A stretch of 64,000 nucleotides of DNA from Streptomyces collinus Tu 365 (GTDB taxonomy: Bacteria > Actinomycetota > Actinomycetes > Streptomycetales > Streptomycetaceae). How positions within the stretch are numbered: position 1 is the first letter of the stretch; each line of letters opens with the position of its first letter. Below are positions 38,690-46,715 of the stretch, piece by piece. The notes beneath the pieces were generated by a model. It had not been told where the DNA came from, searched no databases, and was given only the letters and a program-made list of their open reading frames with translations. The stretch covers positions 992,001 through 1,056,000 of the forward strand of contig NC_021985.1 of NCBI RefSeq assembly GCF_000444875.1. Direction: 5' to 3'. A program made the translations under genes and the position numbers.

Positions 38690-40945
38690 GTGAGGGAAGC
38701 GGTTCGGTCGGCGTGGTCGCGGACGTGGGACCGGCTCGCCGCGTTCGATCCCGGCCTGCTCAGGCTCACGGCGGGGCTGCGCACGGTGGTCGCCATCGCG
38801 CTCTCGCTCGCCGTGCTCGGCCTGCTGCGGGTCCCGGTGCCGCAGCTCGTCGCCGGCGCCATCGCGGCGATGGCCGCGACCTTCGCCGTCCGGGAGAAGC
38901 AGCCCGCCCAGCAGGCCGTCACCCTGGCGCTCGGCCTGCCCGTGGCGTTCGCCTCCGTGACACTGGCCGCGCTGCTGAGCCGGCACGTGGTGGCGGGCGA
39001 CCTGTTCTTCGTCGCCCTGATCTTCTGCGCCGTCTACAGCCGCAGGTTCGGCGACCGCGGCACGGCCCTCGGCCTGATCGGTTTCCAGGTCTACTTCCTC
39101 TCCCTGTTCGTGCAGGCGGCCCCGCCGGTGCTGCCCGCCCTGTACGGCGTGCTGACGGTGGCTTTCCTGTCCAGCGCCACCGCACGGTTCGTGCTGCTGC
39201 CGCAGACCCCGGCGGGCATCCTGGACCGGCTGCGCCGCGCCTTCCGCGCTCGCCTCGGGCAGCTGGTCGCCACCCAGATCGAGCTGCTGGACGCCGGCCC
39301 CGACGACGTCGAGAAGGTGCTGGATGACCTGCGCACCGACACCGCCCGGCTGCACGAGACGGCGCTGCTGATCCAGGGCCGGCTGGCGGACGGCACCTCC
39401 GACGAGGCGACGGCCCGGCTGCTGCAGCGCCGTATCGCGGACGCCGAGATCACCGCCGAGCGGCTGGGACTGCTGCTGCTCACCGCCCGCAGCGCCGAAC
39501 GCACCGACACCCTCACCCTGCACCTGCCGGGCGCCGGGCTCCCCTCGGGCCTCGAACTGCCGGTGCGGGAGGAGGCCACGACCGTACTGCGACGCGATCT
39601 GGAAGCGCTGCGCCTGCTGGTGCTGCGCCCGGCCGGGGAAGCCTCGGGCACGGCGCTCGCGCACCTGCGCAACCGGCTGCTCGGCTACCGCGACGAGGAG
39701 AACCTTCCTCTGGCCTCCCCGGCCGTGCAGGACGTCTTCCGGGGCCTGGGCGAGACGGCGCGCGCCGTGCTCGGGCTGCGGCTGGCGCTGGACGGCCCCC
39801 AGGACGAGTCCGACGACACCCCGGCCACGGCGCGCTCCCGCGAGGAGCTGGACGCCGAGGACGCGGCCATCGAGAGCGGCGAGGCCGAGGGCGACGAGCC
39901 CGGTGAGCCGGCGGCCCGCGGGCTGGAACGGCCCACCACGCGGGCCGCCGTCCAGGTGGCCGTGGGGTCGGCGCTCGCCATCGCGGGCGGTGAGCTGCTG
40001 TCCGCCCAGCGGTGGTACTGGGCGGTGCTGACCTGTTGGATCGTGTTCATCAACACCACGTCCACCGGGGAGATCCTGGTCAAGGGCTACCGGCGGCTGC
40101 TCGGTACGGTCCTCGGCGTGGTCGCGGGCATCCTGCTGGCCGGGCTGGTCGGGCACCACACCTGGACGGCGTTCGCGCTGGTGCTGCTGTTCGTCTTCGC
40201 GATGTTCTACACGGCGCCGCTGTCGTACACGCTGATGTCGTTCTTCGTCACCGCGATGCTCGGGCTGCTGTACACGCTGCTGAACACCTACAGCATGTCG
40301 GTGCTGGTGCTGCGGGTGGAGGAGACCGCCCTGGGCGCGGCCTGCGGGGTGATCGCGGCGGCGGTGGTGCTGCCGATCCGCACCGGCCGGCGCACCGACG
40401 AGCTTTTGGTGGCCGTCCTCGACAAGCTGGCGGACGTCACCCGGACCGCCGTGAACCAGCTCAGCGGCGGTGTGTCCGCGGATCTGGTCGACCGGGCGCG
40501 GGATCTGGACCAGGCGCTGGCCGACCTGCGGGCCGCGACCCAGCCGCTGACCCACCCGATCACGCCGCTGCGCTCGCGCCGCGACACCGTCCGGTACGTG
40601 GTGGCGCTGCTGGAGACCTGCGCGTACCACGGGCGTTCGCTGGCGGCGACGGCCGAACTGCTGCCCACGCATCCGTCGATCGCGGCGGACCCCCGGCTGC
40701 GGACCGCCTGCGGGCGGATCGTGCACAACATCGAGACGATCGCCGCGCACGTGCGCGATCCCCGGTCCACCGGGACCGTGGAGTCGGGTCCGAGCATCGC
40801 GTCGCTGCTGGAGCCGGGCTCCCTGCGCACTCCGCGCTACGGCCGGGTGACCGACCGGGTGCTGCGGCACCTGCAGCGTCTGGACGAGGCGGTCTCGGGA
40901 CTGGCCCGGCCGCTCGGGGTGACCCCGGAGCGGCCGGATTCGTGA
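38690..40945 (+). CDS. FUSC-family membrane protein (aromatic acid exporter-like)
   Basis: A 751-residue protein with two membrane bundles, about 20-175 and about 420-570, separated by a large soluble part with coiled segments. VVAIALSLAVLGLLRVPVPQ and later WYWAVLTCWIVFINTTSTGEILVKGYRRLLGTVLG are hallmarks of the FUSC fold seen in AaeB/YccS proteins. Substrate is unknown. GTG 38690 has GGGAGAG upstream. It lies 60 bases after the Ndh-2-like gene on the same strand. Confidence 0.87.
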   Translation: MREAVRSAWSRTWDRLAAFDPGLLRLTAGLRTVVAIALSLAVLGLLRVPVPQLVAGAIAAMAATFAVREKQPAQQAVTLALGLPVAFASVTLAALLSRHVVAGDLFFVALIFCAVYSRRFGDRGTALGLIGFQVYFLSLFVQAAPPVLPALYGVLTVAFLSSATARFVLLPQTPAGILDRLRRAFRARLGQLVATQIELLDAGPDDVEKVLDDLRTDTARLHETALLIQGRLADGTSDEATARLLQRRIADAEITAERLGLLLLTARSAERTDTLTLHLPGAGLPSGLELPVREEATTVLRRDLEALRLLVLRPAGEASGTALAHLRNRLLGYRDEENLPLASPAVQDVFRGLGETARAVLGLRLALDGPQDESDDTPATARSREELDAEDAAIESGEAEGDEPGEPAARGLERPTTRAAVQVAVGSALAIAGGELLSAQRWYWAVLTCWIVFINTTSTGEILVKGYRRLLGTVLGVVAGILLAGLVGHHTWTAFALVLLFVFAMFYTAPLSYTLMSFFVTAMLGLLYTLLNTYSMSVLVLRVEETALGAACGVIAAAVVLPIRTGRRTDELLVAVLDKLADVTRTAVNQLSGGVSADLVDRARDLDQALADLRAATQPLTHPITPLRSRRDTVRYVVALLETCAYHGRSLAATAELLPTHPSIAADPRLRTACGRIVHNIETIAAHVRDPRSTGTVESGPSIASLLEPGSLRTPRYGRVTDRVLRHLQRLDEAVSGLARPLGVTPERPDS

Positions 40946-40990
40946 CGTCTCCGCGGGTGGTGACGGGGCACCAGGCGGGGTGGAGGTGTC

Positions 40991-41836
40991 TCACACCCGG
41001 CGCCAGCGGGCGAGGGCGAAGGCGAACAGGCCGTAGAGCACGAGTCCGGCCGCGACGGCGCCCAGCAGCCCGGGTCCGGCCGGGGTGGCGGCGAACGCCC
41101 TGAGGGTGTCGTCCATCCCCTTGGCCCGCTCGGGGCTGAAGTCGACGGCCGCGCGGAACGCGAAGACGCCCGCGCCGACGAACACCAGAGCGCGGGCGAC
41201 CCCGCCGCCGACGCCGGCCACGTCGACCACCCGGCGCACCCGCCGGGACATCTCACCGGTCTTCAGCTCCGCGTGGTAGGTGCGCCGCACCGCCTGCACG
41301 CCGAGCCAGACGCCGATGACGACGATGGTGGCGGCGGCCGCCGCCACGAGCCATTGTCCGGCGGGCAGCCGCATGAGCCGCGCGGTGACGTCCCGGGACT
41401 GGGTGTCGCTGGAGCGGCCGCGGCCGCCGGCGCCGGCCGCGAAGGCGAGCACCGACCAGGCGAAGAACGCGTAGAAGACGCAGCGCCCGGCGGAGAGCAG
41501 GCGCTTGCGCACGGTGTGGCCGTCCCGTTCGGCCGCGCCGAAGCAGGCCTCGGACAGCCGCCACAGAGCCATGCCCACGAGACCGATGCCCAGAGCCCAC
41601 AGCAGGACCGACCCGTAGGGGTGGTCCGCGAGCTCGGCCAGGGCACCGCTGCGGTCGGCCTGCTGCTTGCGGTCGCCGAAGGCGACGCGCAGCGCGAGCA
41701 GACCGACGAGCACGTAGGTGAAGCCCCAGGCGAGCAGTCCGGCCCGGGCGGCCCAGCGGGTCGCGGTGGCGGTGCCCTCGGGCCGGCCGGCGAGGGCCGG
41801 CCGCCCCGTCGGGGCACTCGTGCCCACGCTCGTCAC
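40991..41836 (-). CDS. DUF1206 multi-pass membrane protein
   Basis: A 281-residue protein with three repeats of a two-helix unit: about 28-100, 110-185 and 205-280. ARAGLLAWGFTYVLVGLLALRVAFG, followed later by ARALVFVGAGVFAFRAAVDFSPERAKGMDDTLRAF, are typical DUF1206 motifs. Function is unknown. GTG 41836 is close to a GGGGGGA stretch. It ends convergently with the FUSC gene. Confidence 0.88.
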   Translation of the reverse strand: MTSVGTSAPTGRPALAGRPEGTATATRWAARAGLLAWGFTYVLVGLLALRVAFGDRKQQADRSGALAELADHPYGSVLLWALGIGLVGMALWRLSEACFGAAERDGHTVRKRLLSAGRCVFYAFFAWSVLAFAAGAGGRGRSSDTQSRDVTARLMRLPAGQWLVAAAAATIVVIGVWLGVQAVRRTYHAELKTGEMSRRVRRVVDVAGVGGGVARALVFVGAGVFAFRAAVDFSPERAKGMDDTLRAFAATPAGPGLLGAVAAGLVLYGLFAFALARWRRV

Positions 41837-41905
41837 TCCCCCCGTTCGCGAGGGTTTCCGGGACTCGTCCTCATCCGGTGCTCCGCCTGGTCCGCCCGGG
41901 CTCGG

Positions 41906-42754
41906 TCACCGGGTGGTTCGGCCGCCTGGACGCTGCCCCAGCACCTCGTCCCGCACGCGGGCGCAGCTGCGGCTGATGAGCCGGGAGACGTGCATCTGGG
42001 AGATGCCCAGCTGGTCCGCGATGCGGCTCTGGGTCATGTCCTCGAAGTAGCGCATGTAGAGGATGGCCCGCTCGCGCTCGGGCAGCCGGCGCAGGCCCTC
42101 CTTGGCCGCCTCGCGGTCGACTACGACGTCGTAGGAGCCGTCCGCGGCGCCGAGTGTGTCGGCCAGGCTGTAGCCGTCCTCGCCGGAGGACAGCTCGGCG
42201 TCCAGCGAGAGGGTGCTGAAGCTCTCCAGTGCCTCCATGCCCGCGGCCACCTCCTCCTCGGTGAGGCCGGTGTGCTCGGCGATGGCGGCGGTGGTGGGTT
42301 CGGGAGTGCCCGGGTTCTGGGTGAGTTCCCGGCGGGCGACCCTCACCCGGTTGCGCAGTTCCTGCACCCGGCGGGGCACCCGCAGGGCCCACATGCGGTC
42401 CCGGAAGTGCCGCTTGACCTCGCCGGTGATGGTCGGCACCGCGTAACTCTCGAACGCGCCACGGGAGGGGTCGAACCGGTCGACGGCCTTCACCAGCCCC
42501 AGCGCGGCGACCTGGCGCAGGTCCTCGACGGATTCGCCGCGGTCACGGAAGCGGCCCGCGATCCGGTGGGCCATGGGCAGCCACGCGGTCACCAGTTCGT
42601 CCCGCAGCTCGTCCCGTTCGGGACCCTCCTCCAGCTCCGCCATGCGGGCGAAGAGGGCCATGGTGTCGGGGGCGTCGTCATGGGTGCGCCGCGCGGAGGC
42701 GGCGGAAGCGGTGTCGGGCGTGCCGGGACGGCTTGTCGACGTGTCGGTCAGCAT
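41906..42754 (-). CDS. SigB/SigF-family sigma factor (second copy in window)
   Basis: A 282-residue alternative sigma factor. Region 2: RFRDRGESVEDLRQVAALGLVKAVDRFDPSRG and SYAVPTITGEVKRHFRDRMW. Region 4: LPERERAILYMRYFEDMTQSRIADQLGISQMHVSRLISRS. A Thr/Ser/Ala-rich N-tail of about 30 residues precedes the conserved part. The RsbW-like gene at 42993 lies upstream on the same strand and is a candidate anti-sigma partner. ATG 42754 has CAGGAG. Strong similarity to 19930-20721. Confidence 0.95.
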   Translation of the reverse strand: MLTDTSTSRPGTPDTASAASARRTHDDAPDTMALFARMAELEEGPERDELRDELVTAWLPMAHRIAGRFRDRGESVEDLRQVAALGLVKAVDRFDPSRGAFESYAVPTITGEVKRHFRDRMWALRVPRRVQELRNRVRVARRELTQNPGTPEPTTAAIAEHTGLTEEEVAAGMEALESFSTLSLDAELSSGEDGYSLADTLGAADGSYDVVVDREAAKEGLRRLPERERAILYMRYFEDMTQSRIADQLGISQMHVSRLISRSCARVRDEVLGQRPGGRTTR

Positions 42755-42992
42755 GCGGAATCGCTCCTGAACGGTTGTCTCAGGGCGGAGACGGAACCAG
42801 GGGGTTCCGGGTCCTGGCCCGAACGGTGCTGTCAGGGTTCGCCGCGGGAATGTCACCGGGCCCGCCGGAAGAGGCGGCCTCGGCGGACTCGACTGTCCCG
42901 CTGGGCGCGCGCCTCCGGTCCGAAGCACGAGAGTCCGTCTGCCCACCCGCCGTGGCGGCAAACGCCGCGATACGGAACTTCGGGTACCGGTC

Positions 42993-43427
42993 TCAGCCCA
43001 GTGGTATCACGGCCGTGATCCGCTTGCCGCCGCGCGGCAGGCCGGCCACGCTGACGTCCCGGGCCAGCCGGCACACGATGGGCCAGCCCCGGCCGCCGAG
43101 CCGGGAGCGTCCGCTTTCGTCCACGGGGTCGTGGACCACCGGGACGTCGTCGCTGCGGTCGCAGACCGTGACGCTCACGGTGCCGGGGTCGACGTCGACG
43201 TCGAAGCCGGTGATCCCGCCGCCGTGCAGGATGGCGTTGGTGGTGAGTTCCGAGGTGACCAGCAGGGCGTCCTCGAGGGCGGTGTCGTCGCACGGGACGA
43301 CGCGTGCGTCACGGCGTTCGGCGACCGCCTGCCGTACGGCTCTGCGGGCGTCGGCCGGCCGGCACGGCGGTGTCCGGCGGGCCTCCTTCAGACCGGCCGG
43401 GGCACGGTTCCCGTACGTCTCACGCAT
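42993..43427 (-). CDS. RsbW-like ATP-binding protein, candidate anti-sigma
   Basis: A 144-residue GHKL protein. The N-box is LVTSELTTNAILHGGGI, G1 is VCDRSDDVPVVHDP, the lid GRSRLGGRGWPIVCRLA, and the end strand RITAVIPLG. These are the residues needed for ATP binding. It is located 238 bases upstream of the SigB-like gene on the same strand, so regulating that sigma factor is a reasonable guess. Start 43427 has GGGAGGGAAGG. Confidence 0.82.
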   Translation of the reverse strand: MRETYGNRAPAGLKEARRTPPCRPADARRAVRQAVAERRDARVVPCDDTALEDALLVTSELTTNAILHGGGITGFDVDVDPGTVSVTVCDRSDDVPVVHDPVDESGRSRLGGRGWPIVCRLARDVSVAGLPRGGKRITAVIPLG

Positions 43428-43551
43428 CCTTCCCTCCCTGGACGGCGCCGGTGGTTCCGGTGTCTCTGCCTTTCGGCTGACCCTTTCGGGCGCCTTCAAA
43501 CACCGTCGGTGTCGCTGCCATCACCGGACGCGGGGCGGGTACCCGGACCCT

Positions 43552-43809
43552 ATGACCGAAGTGGTGGACGCGGACGAGTTGTTGCGGCGCATCCGGCGGG
43601 GCCGGGACCGGGCGGCCGAGGAGGAGCGGGCCTGGCAGGAGCGGGCCCGGAGCCTGACGGCGACCGATCCGGACGGGGCACGGGAGGCGGCGGTGCGGGC
43701 GCTGGCCTTCGAGGCGGTGCAGCGCGCGCTGGAGGAGATCGTCGATCCGGGCGGAGCCGATCCGGGCGGGACGTCGCCTACGGGGCCCGGGGTGAAACAG
43801 GTCACCTGA
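43552..43809 (+). CDS. Small hypothetical protein, helical
   Basis: An 85-residue acidic/basic-patterned protein I do not recognise. It appears to be two helices (DADELLRRIRRGRDRAAEEERAW and DPDGAREAAVRALAFEAVQRALEEIV) joined by a turn, ending in a Gly/Pro tail. There is no signal or Cys. ATG 43552 has no good ribosome site; a GGGTACCCGG stretch is 7 bases upstream. It may be real because the frame has good codon bias and the helices are coherent. Confidence 0.5.
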   Translation: MTEVVDADELLRRIRRGRDRAAEEERAWQERARSLTATDPDGAREAAVRALAFEAVQRALEEIVDPGGADPGGTSPTGPGVKQVT

Positions 43810-43861
43810 CCGGCACTCGATGGGGTGAATCCCGCCGAGATGGTTTATCGTTCATACATAC

Positions 43862-43946
43862 GTGGTGACGGAGTCGACCGCAGTGGTCCTCCCTCTCCAC
43901 CCTGTACGGCCCTGGCTGGTCTCCCCCGTCCAGCCAGGGCTTTTTC
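43862..43946 (+). ncRNA. Candidate C-rich-loop small RNA ending in an intrinsic terminator
   Basis: Between 43810 and 44065 there is no good gene. Hairpin 1 is GTGG/CCAC (43883-43900) with loop TCCTCCCTCT. Hairpin 2 is an 11-base-pair stem (43909-43919 with 43930-43940) with loop TCTCCCCCGT, directly followed by TTTTTC. Each loop has six cytosines. This recalls the 6C RNA class of actinomycetes (two stem-loops with C-rich loops), though I cannot claim homology. An AT-rich box around 43845-43860 (TTTATCGTTCATACATACG) may be its promoter. The 5' end is a guess. Confidence 0.5.
43909..43946 (+). terminator. Intrinsic terminator with T-run
   Basis: GCCCTGGCTGG and CCAGCCAGGGC pair perfectly across a 10-base loop and are followed at once by TTTTTC. 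This is the clearest factor-independent terminator in the window, where most others lack the T-run. It ends either the small gene at 43552 or an independent small RNA. Confidence 0.9.
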
Positions 43947-44065
43947 ACGTCCTCGGCCGCTTCTCCGGCGCGCACCCGATCCTCACGAGGTGCCCGGGAC
44001 GGCGGCAGCGGCTGAAATGGGCTTGGGGAAACACCCGAACCGCTGCCGGCGAGGAGTCCCGCGCC

Positions 44066-44524
44066 ATGACCAAAGCGATAAAACTGCTGACCGCCCTGCC
44101 GCAGACCCAGCGCGAGCGGTTGATGGAGCTCGCCAAGGAGGTGTCCTTCCCGGAGGACACCCGGATCTTCGAGCCGGGCGGCACGGCCGACCGCTTCTGG
44201 GTGATCCGGTCGGGGGCGGTCCACCTGGACCAGCAGGTCACCTCACGGCAGCGGGTCACCGTGGCCACCCTGGGCGCCGGCGACATGCTCGGCTGGTCCT
44301 GGCTGTTCCCGCCCTACCAGTGGGACTTCGGCGCCGTGGCCTTCAGCAACGTACGGGCCTACGAGTTCGACGGGCCCTCGGTGCTCGCGCTGAGCGTGGA
44401 GGACCCGCTGCTCGGGCTGTCGCTGGTGCGCACGGTGGCCGAGATCCTCGCCCACCGGCTGGAGACGACCCGCGGCAAGCTGATGGACCAGTACGCGCTC
44501 CGCAGGCGCAGCGGCCCGCTCTAG
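44066..44524 (+). CDS. Cyclic-nucleotide-binding-domain protein without DNA-binding domain
   Basis: A 152-residue Crp/Fnr-type effector domain: FPEDTRIFEPGGTADRFWVIRSGAVHLDQQV, then VTVATLGAGDMLGWSWLFPPYQWDFGAVAF. The usual phosphate-binding cassette (GExxxL...RSA) is replaced by GDMLGWSWLFPPYQWDF, so cAMP binding is unlikely; this variant is known in actinobacterial proteins annotated Crp/Fnr-like. A C-terminal helix (VEDPLLGLSLVRTVAEILAHRLETTRGKL) could dimerise. No helix-turn-helix is present. ATG 44066 follows GAGGAG. Confidence 0.82.
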   Translation: MTKAIKLLTALPQTQRERLMELAKEVSFPEDTRIFEPGGTADRFWVIRSGAVHLDQQVTSRQRVTVATLGAGDMLGWSWLFPPYQWDFGAVAFSNVRAYEFDGPSVLALSVEDPLLGLSLVRTVAEILAHRLETTRGKLMDQYALRRRSGPL

Positions 44525-44532
44525 GGCCGCCC

Positions 44533-44550
44533 TCCGGCCCGCGGGCCGGA
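44533..44550. terminator. Perfect 18-base palindrome between convergent genes
   Basis: TCCGGCCCGCGGGCCGGA lies 9 bases after one stop and 36 before the other. It is self-complementary with almost no loop, so a two-way terminator is plausible, but a protein-binding site cannot be excluded. Confidence 0.5.
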
Positions 44551-44585
44551 CGCGGGAGGCACGGCGGCGTGCGTCCTGGCGGCGG

Positions 44586-45887
44586 TCAGATCCGGTAGCG
44601 GCGCAGGGCCGGGATCGCGGCGGCCAGGGCCAGCATCAGCACCACGACCAGCACACCGCCGCCCGCCACCGCGGCCCGGGGGCCGAACACCGCCCCGGCC
44701 GTGCCGTGCAGCACGTCGGCCAGGCGCGGGCCGCCCGCGACGACCACCGTGAACACGCCCTGCATCCGGCCGCGCATCTCGTCGGTCGCCGCGGAGAGCA
44801 GGATCGCGCCGCGGAACACCATGGAGATCATGTCGGCGACTCCGGCGGCGGCGAGGAAGGCCACGGCCGGCCACAGGTTGCCGCTCAGCCCGAACCCGGC
44901 GATGGCCGCGCCCCAGCCGACGACCGCCCAGATGACCATCCAGCCGTGCCGCCGCGCCCGGGAGAAGACACCGGAGAACAGCCCGCCGAGCACCGCGCCG
45001 ACCGGGATACCGGCGAAGAGCACACCGAGCGCGAGCCCCTCGCCCCAGGGGGCGTACGTCTGGGCCGCGAGCTGCGGGAACAGGGCACGCGGCATACCGA
45101 AGACCATGGCGACGATGTCGGCGAGGAAGGACAGCAGCAGCACCTTGTGCCCGGCGATGTACCGGAACCCGGCGGTTATCTCCCGCACGCCCGCCCGGCG
45201 GGCCGGCCCCTCGCCCAGCGGCGGCAGGGCGGGCAGCCGGAACACCGCCCACACCGTGACGCACAGGGCCAGCGCGTCGATCAGGTACAGCTCCGGCAGC
45301 CCGATGACGGGGATCAGCACACCGGCCAGCAGCGGCCCCGCGACCAGCCCGGTCTGCATCACGGTCGAGCCCAGCGCGTTGGCCGCGGGCAGCTCCTCGG
45401 CCGGCACGAGCCGCGCGATGGAGGCGCTGCGGGCCGGGGAGTTCAGGCCGAAGAACGCCTGCTGGAGCGCGAGCAGCACCATCAGTACGACGACGGAGTC
45501 CAGGCCGGTGGCGGCCTGCGCCCAGAACAGCACCGAGGTCACGGCGATACCGGTGTTGGTGACCAGCAGCAGCTTGCGCCGGTCCACCGTGTCGGCGACG
45601 GCCCCGCCCCACAGCGCGAACACCACCATGGGCACCAGACCGGCGAGGCTGGCGTAGCCCACCCAGGCCGAGGAGTGGGTGATGTCGTAGATCTGCTTGG
45701 GCACGGCGACGGCGGTCAGCTGGCTGCCCACGGAGGTGACGACGGTCGACGACCACAGGCGCCGGTAGGCCGGGATGCGCAGGGGCCGGGTGTCCATGGC
45801 CCAGCGGCGCCAGCCGGGCCGGGGCGTGGCCGGCTCGGCCGTGAGGCCGGTCGCGGGTTCGGTGCTGCTGCTCTCGCTCGTGTCCAC
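44586..45887 (-). CDS. MFS transporter (EntS/antibiotic exporter-like)
   Basis: A 433-residue protein with about twelve membrane segments. LWSSTVVTSVGSQLTAVAVPKQIYDIT, GGAVADTVDRRKLLLVTN (loop 2-3 motif) and LNSPARSASIARLVPAEELPAANAL are typical of the MFS_3/EntS-like branch that exports siderophores or drugs. The substrate is unknown. GTG 45887 follows AGGAACCCA. No regulator is fused or overlapping. Confidence 0.88.
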   Translation of the reverse strand: MDTSESSSTEPATGLTAEPATPRPGWRRWAMDTRPLRIPAYRRLWSSTVVTSVGSQLTAVAVPKQIYDITHSSAWVGYASLAGLVPMVVFALWGGAVADTVDRRKLLLVTNTGIAVTSVLFWAQAATGLDSVVVLMVLLALQQAFFGLNSPARSASIARLVPAEELPAANALGSTVMQTGLVAGPLLAGVLIPVIGLPELYLIDALALCVTVWAVFRLPALPPLGEGPARRAGVREITAGFRYIAGHKVLLLSFLADIVAMVFGMPRALFPQLAAQTYAPWGEGLALGVLFAGIPVGAVLGGLFSGVFSRARRHGWMVIWAVVGWGAAIAGFGLSGNLWPAVAFLAAAGVADMISMVFRGAILLSAATDEMRGRMQGVFTVVVAGGPRLADVLHGTAGAVFGPRAAVAGGGVLVVVLMLALAAAIPALRRYRI

Positions 45888-46025
45888 TGGGTTCCTGGTC
45901 GCTCGACAGAGGTTGCTCGATACATCTTTCGATTGCGGGCCCCACTATCCCAGCAACGCGCCCGCCCGGCCGCACCGGTTGCCGGACGCGGGTGCGGCGG
46001 TGGCCGCAGCGACCGCGCGGGGGTC

Positions 46026-46646
46026 TCAGGCCCCGGTGACCAGCACGAGTCCGAGCCCCAGCATGGTCAGTGCGACCAGGCCGTCCAGGACGCGCCAGGC
46101 GGTGGGGCCGGCGAGCACGCGGCCGAGGAGGCGGGCGCCGAAGCCGAGCGCGGCGAACCAGCACAGGCTGGCGAGCGCGGCGCCGAGTCCGAAGGTCCAG
46201 CGCAGCGGGCCGCGGTCGGCGGCGAGCGCACCCAGCAGGAACACGGTGTCCAGGTAGACGTGGGGGTTCAGCCAGGTCATGGCCAGGCAGGTGAGCACCG
46301 CCCGTCGGCGCGAGCCCGGCGCCGTCCCCCCGGCGTCCGCGCGCAGGCCGGTGCCGGGGCGGGCGGCCCGGCGGGCGGCGAGCACGCCGTAGCAGAGCAG
46401 GAACGCACCGCCCACCAGTCCCACCGCCCGTACCGCGCCCGGCCACGCCACCACCACGGCGCCGACCCCGCCGACCCCGAGCGAGATGAGCAGCGCGTCG
46501 GACAGGGCGCAGATGCCGACCACGGCGAGGACGGCGTCGCGGCGCACCCCCTGACGCAGGACGAAGGCGTTCTGGGCGCCGATGGCGACGATGAGGGAGA
46601 GGCCGGCGCCGAATCCGGCGGCCGCCGCGGTCAGGGCGTGGTTCAT
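46026..46646 (-). CDS. LysE/ArgO-family basic amino acid exporter
   Basis: A 206-residue membrane protein with six hydrophobic segments. GLSLIVAIGAQNAFVLRQGV is the LysE hallmark, and AMTWLNPHVYLDTVFLLGA is the second conserved segment. Members export L-lysine and L-arginine. It is divergent from a LysG/ArgP-type regulator, exactly as in the lysEG pair of corynebacteria. ATG 46646 starts at the conserved N-terminus. Confidence 0.93.
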   Translation of the reverse strand: MNHALTAAAAGFGAGLSLIVAIGAQNAFVLRQGVRRDAVLAVVGICALSDALLISLGVGGVGAVVVAWPGAVRAVGLVGGAFLLCYGVLAARRAARPGTGLRADAGGTAPGSRRRAVLTCLAMTWLNPHVYLDTVFLLGALAADRGPLRWTFGLGAALASLCWFAALGFGARLLGRVLAGPTAWRVLDGLVALTMLGLGLVLVTGA

Positions 46647-46681
46647 GTCCCCGACGGTAGGGAGACCGCCGCCGTGGGTAC

Positions 46682-46709
46682 AGCTAAAGATTCTTACGTA
46701 TCCTTAGCT
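46682..46709. promoter_or_regulatory. Probable LysG/ArgP operator
   Basis: AGCTAAAGAT and ATCCTTAGCT form a 10-8-10 inverted repeat with one mismatch in the 69-base gap between the exporter and its regulator. It lies just upstream of the regulator start and is the most AT-rich stretch there. Confidence 0.65.
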
Positions 46710-46715
46710 CTCGTG

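Noticed and set aside
37088..40870. Very long open frame of 1260 codons on the minus strand
   Set aside because: It lies opposite two strong genes (Ndh-2-like and FUSC). Its translation is His/Gln/Arg/Gly-rich low-complexity sequence, as expected for a GC-rich shadow frame.
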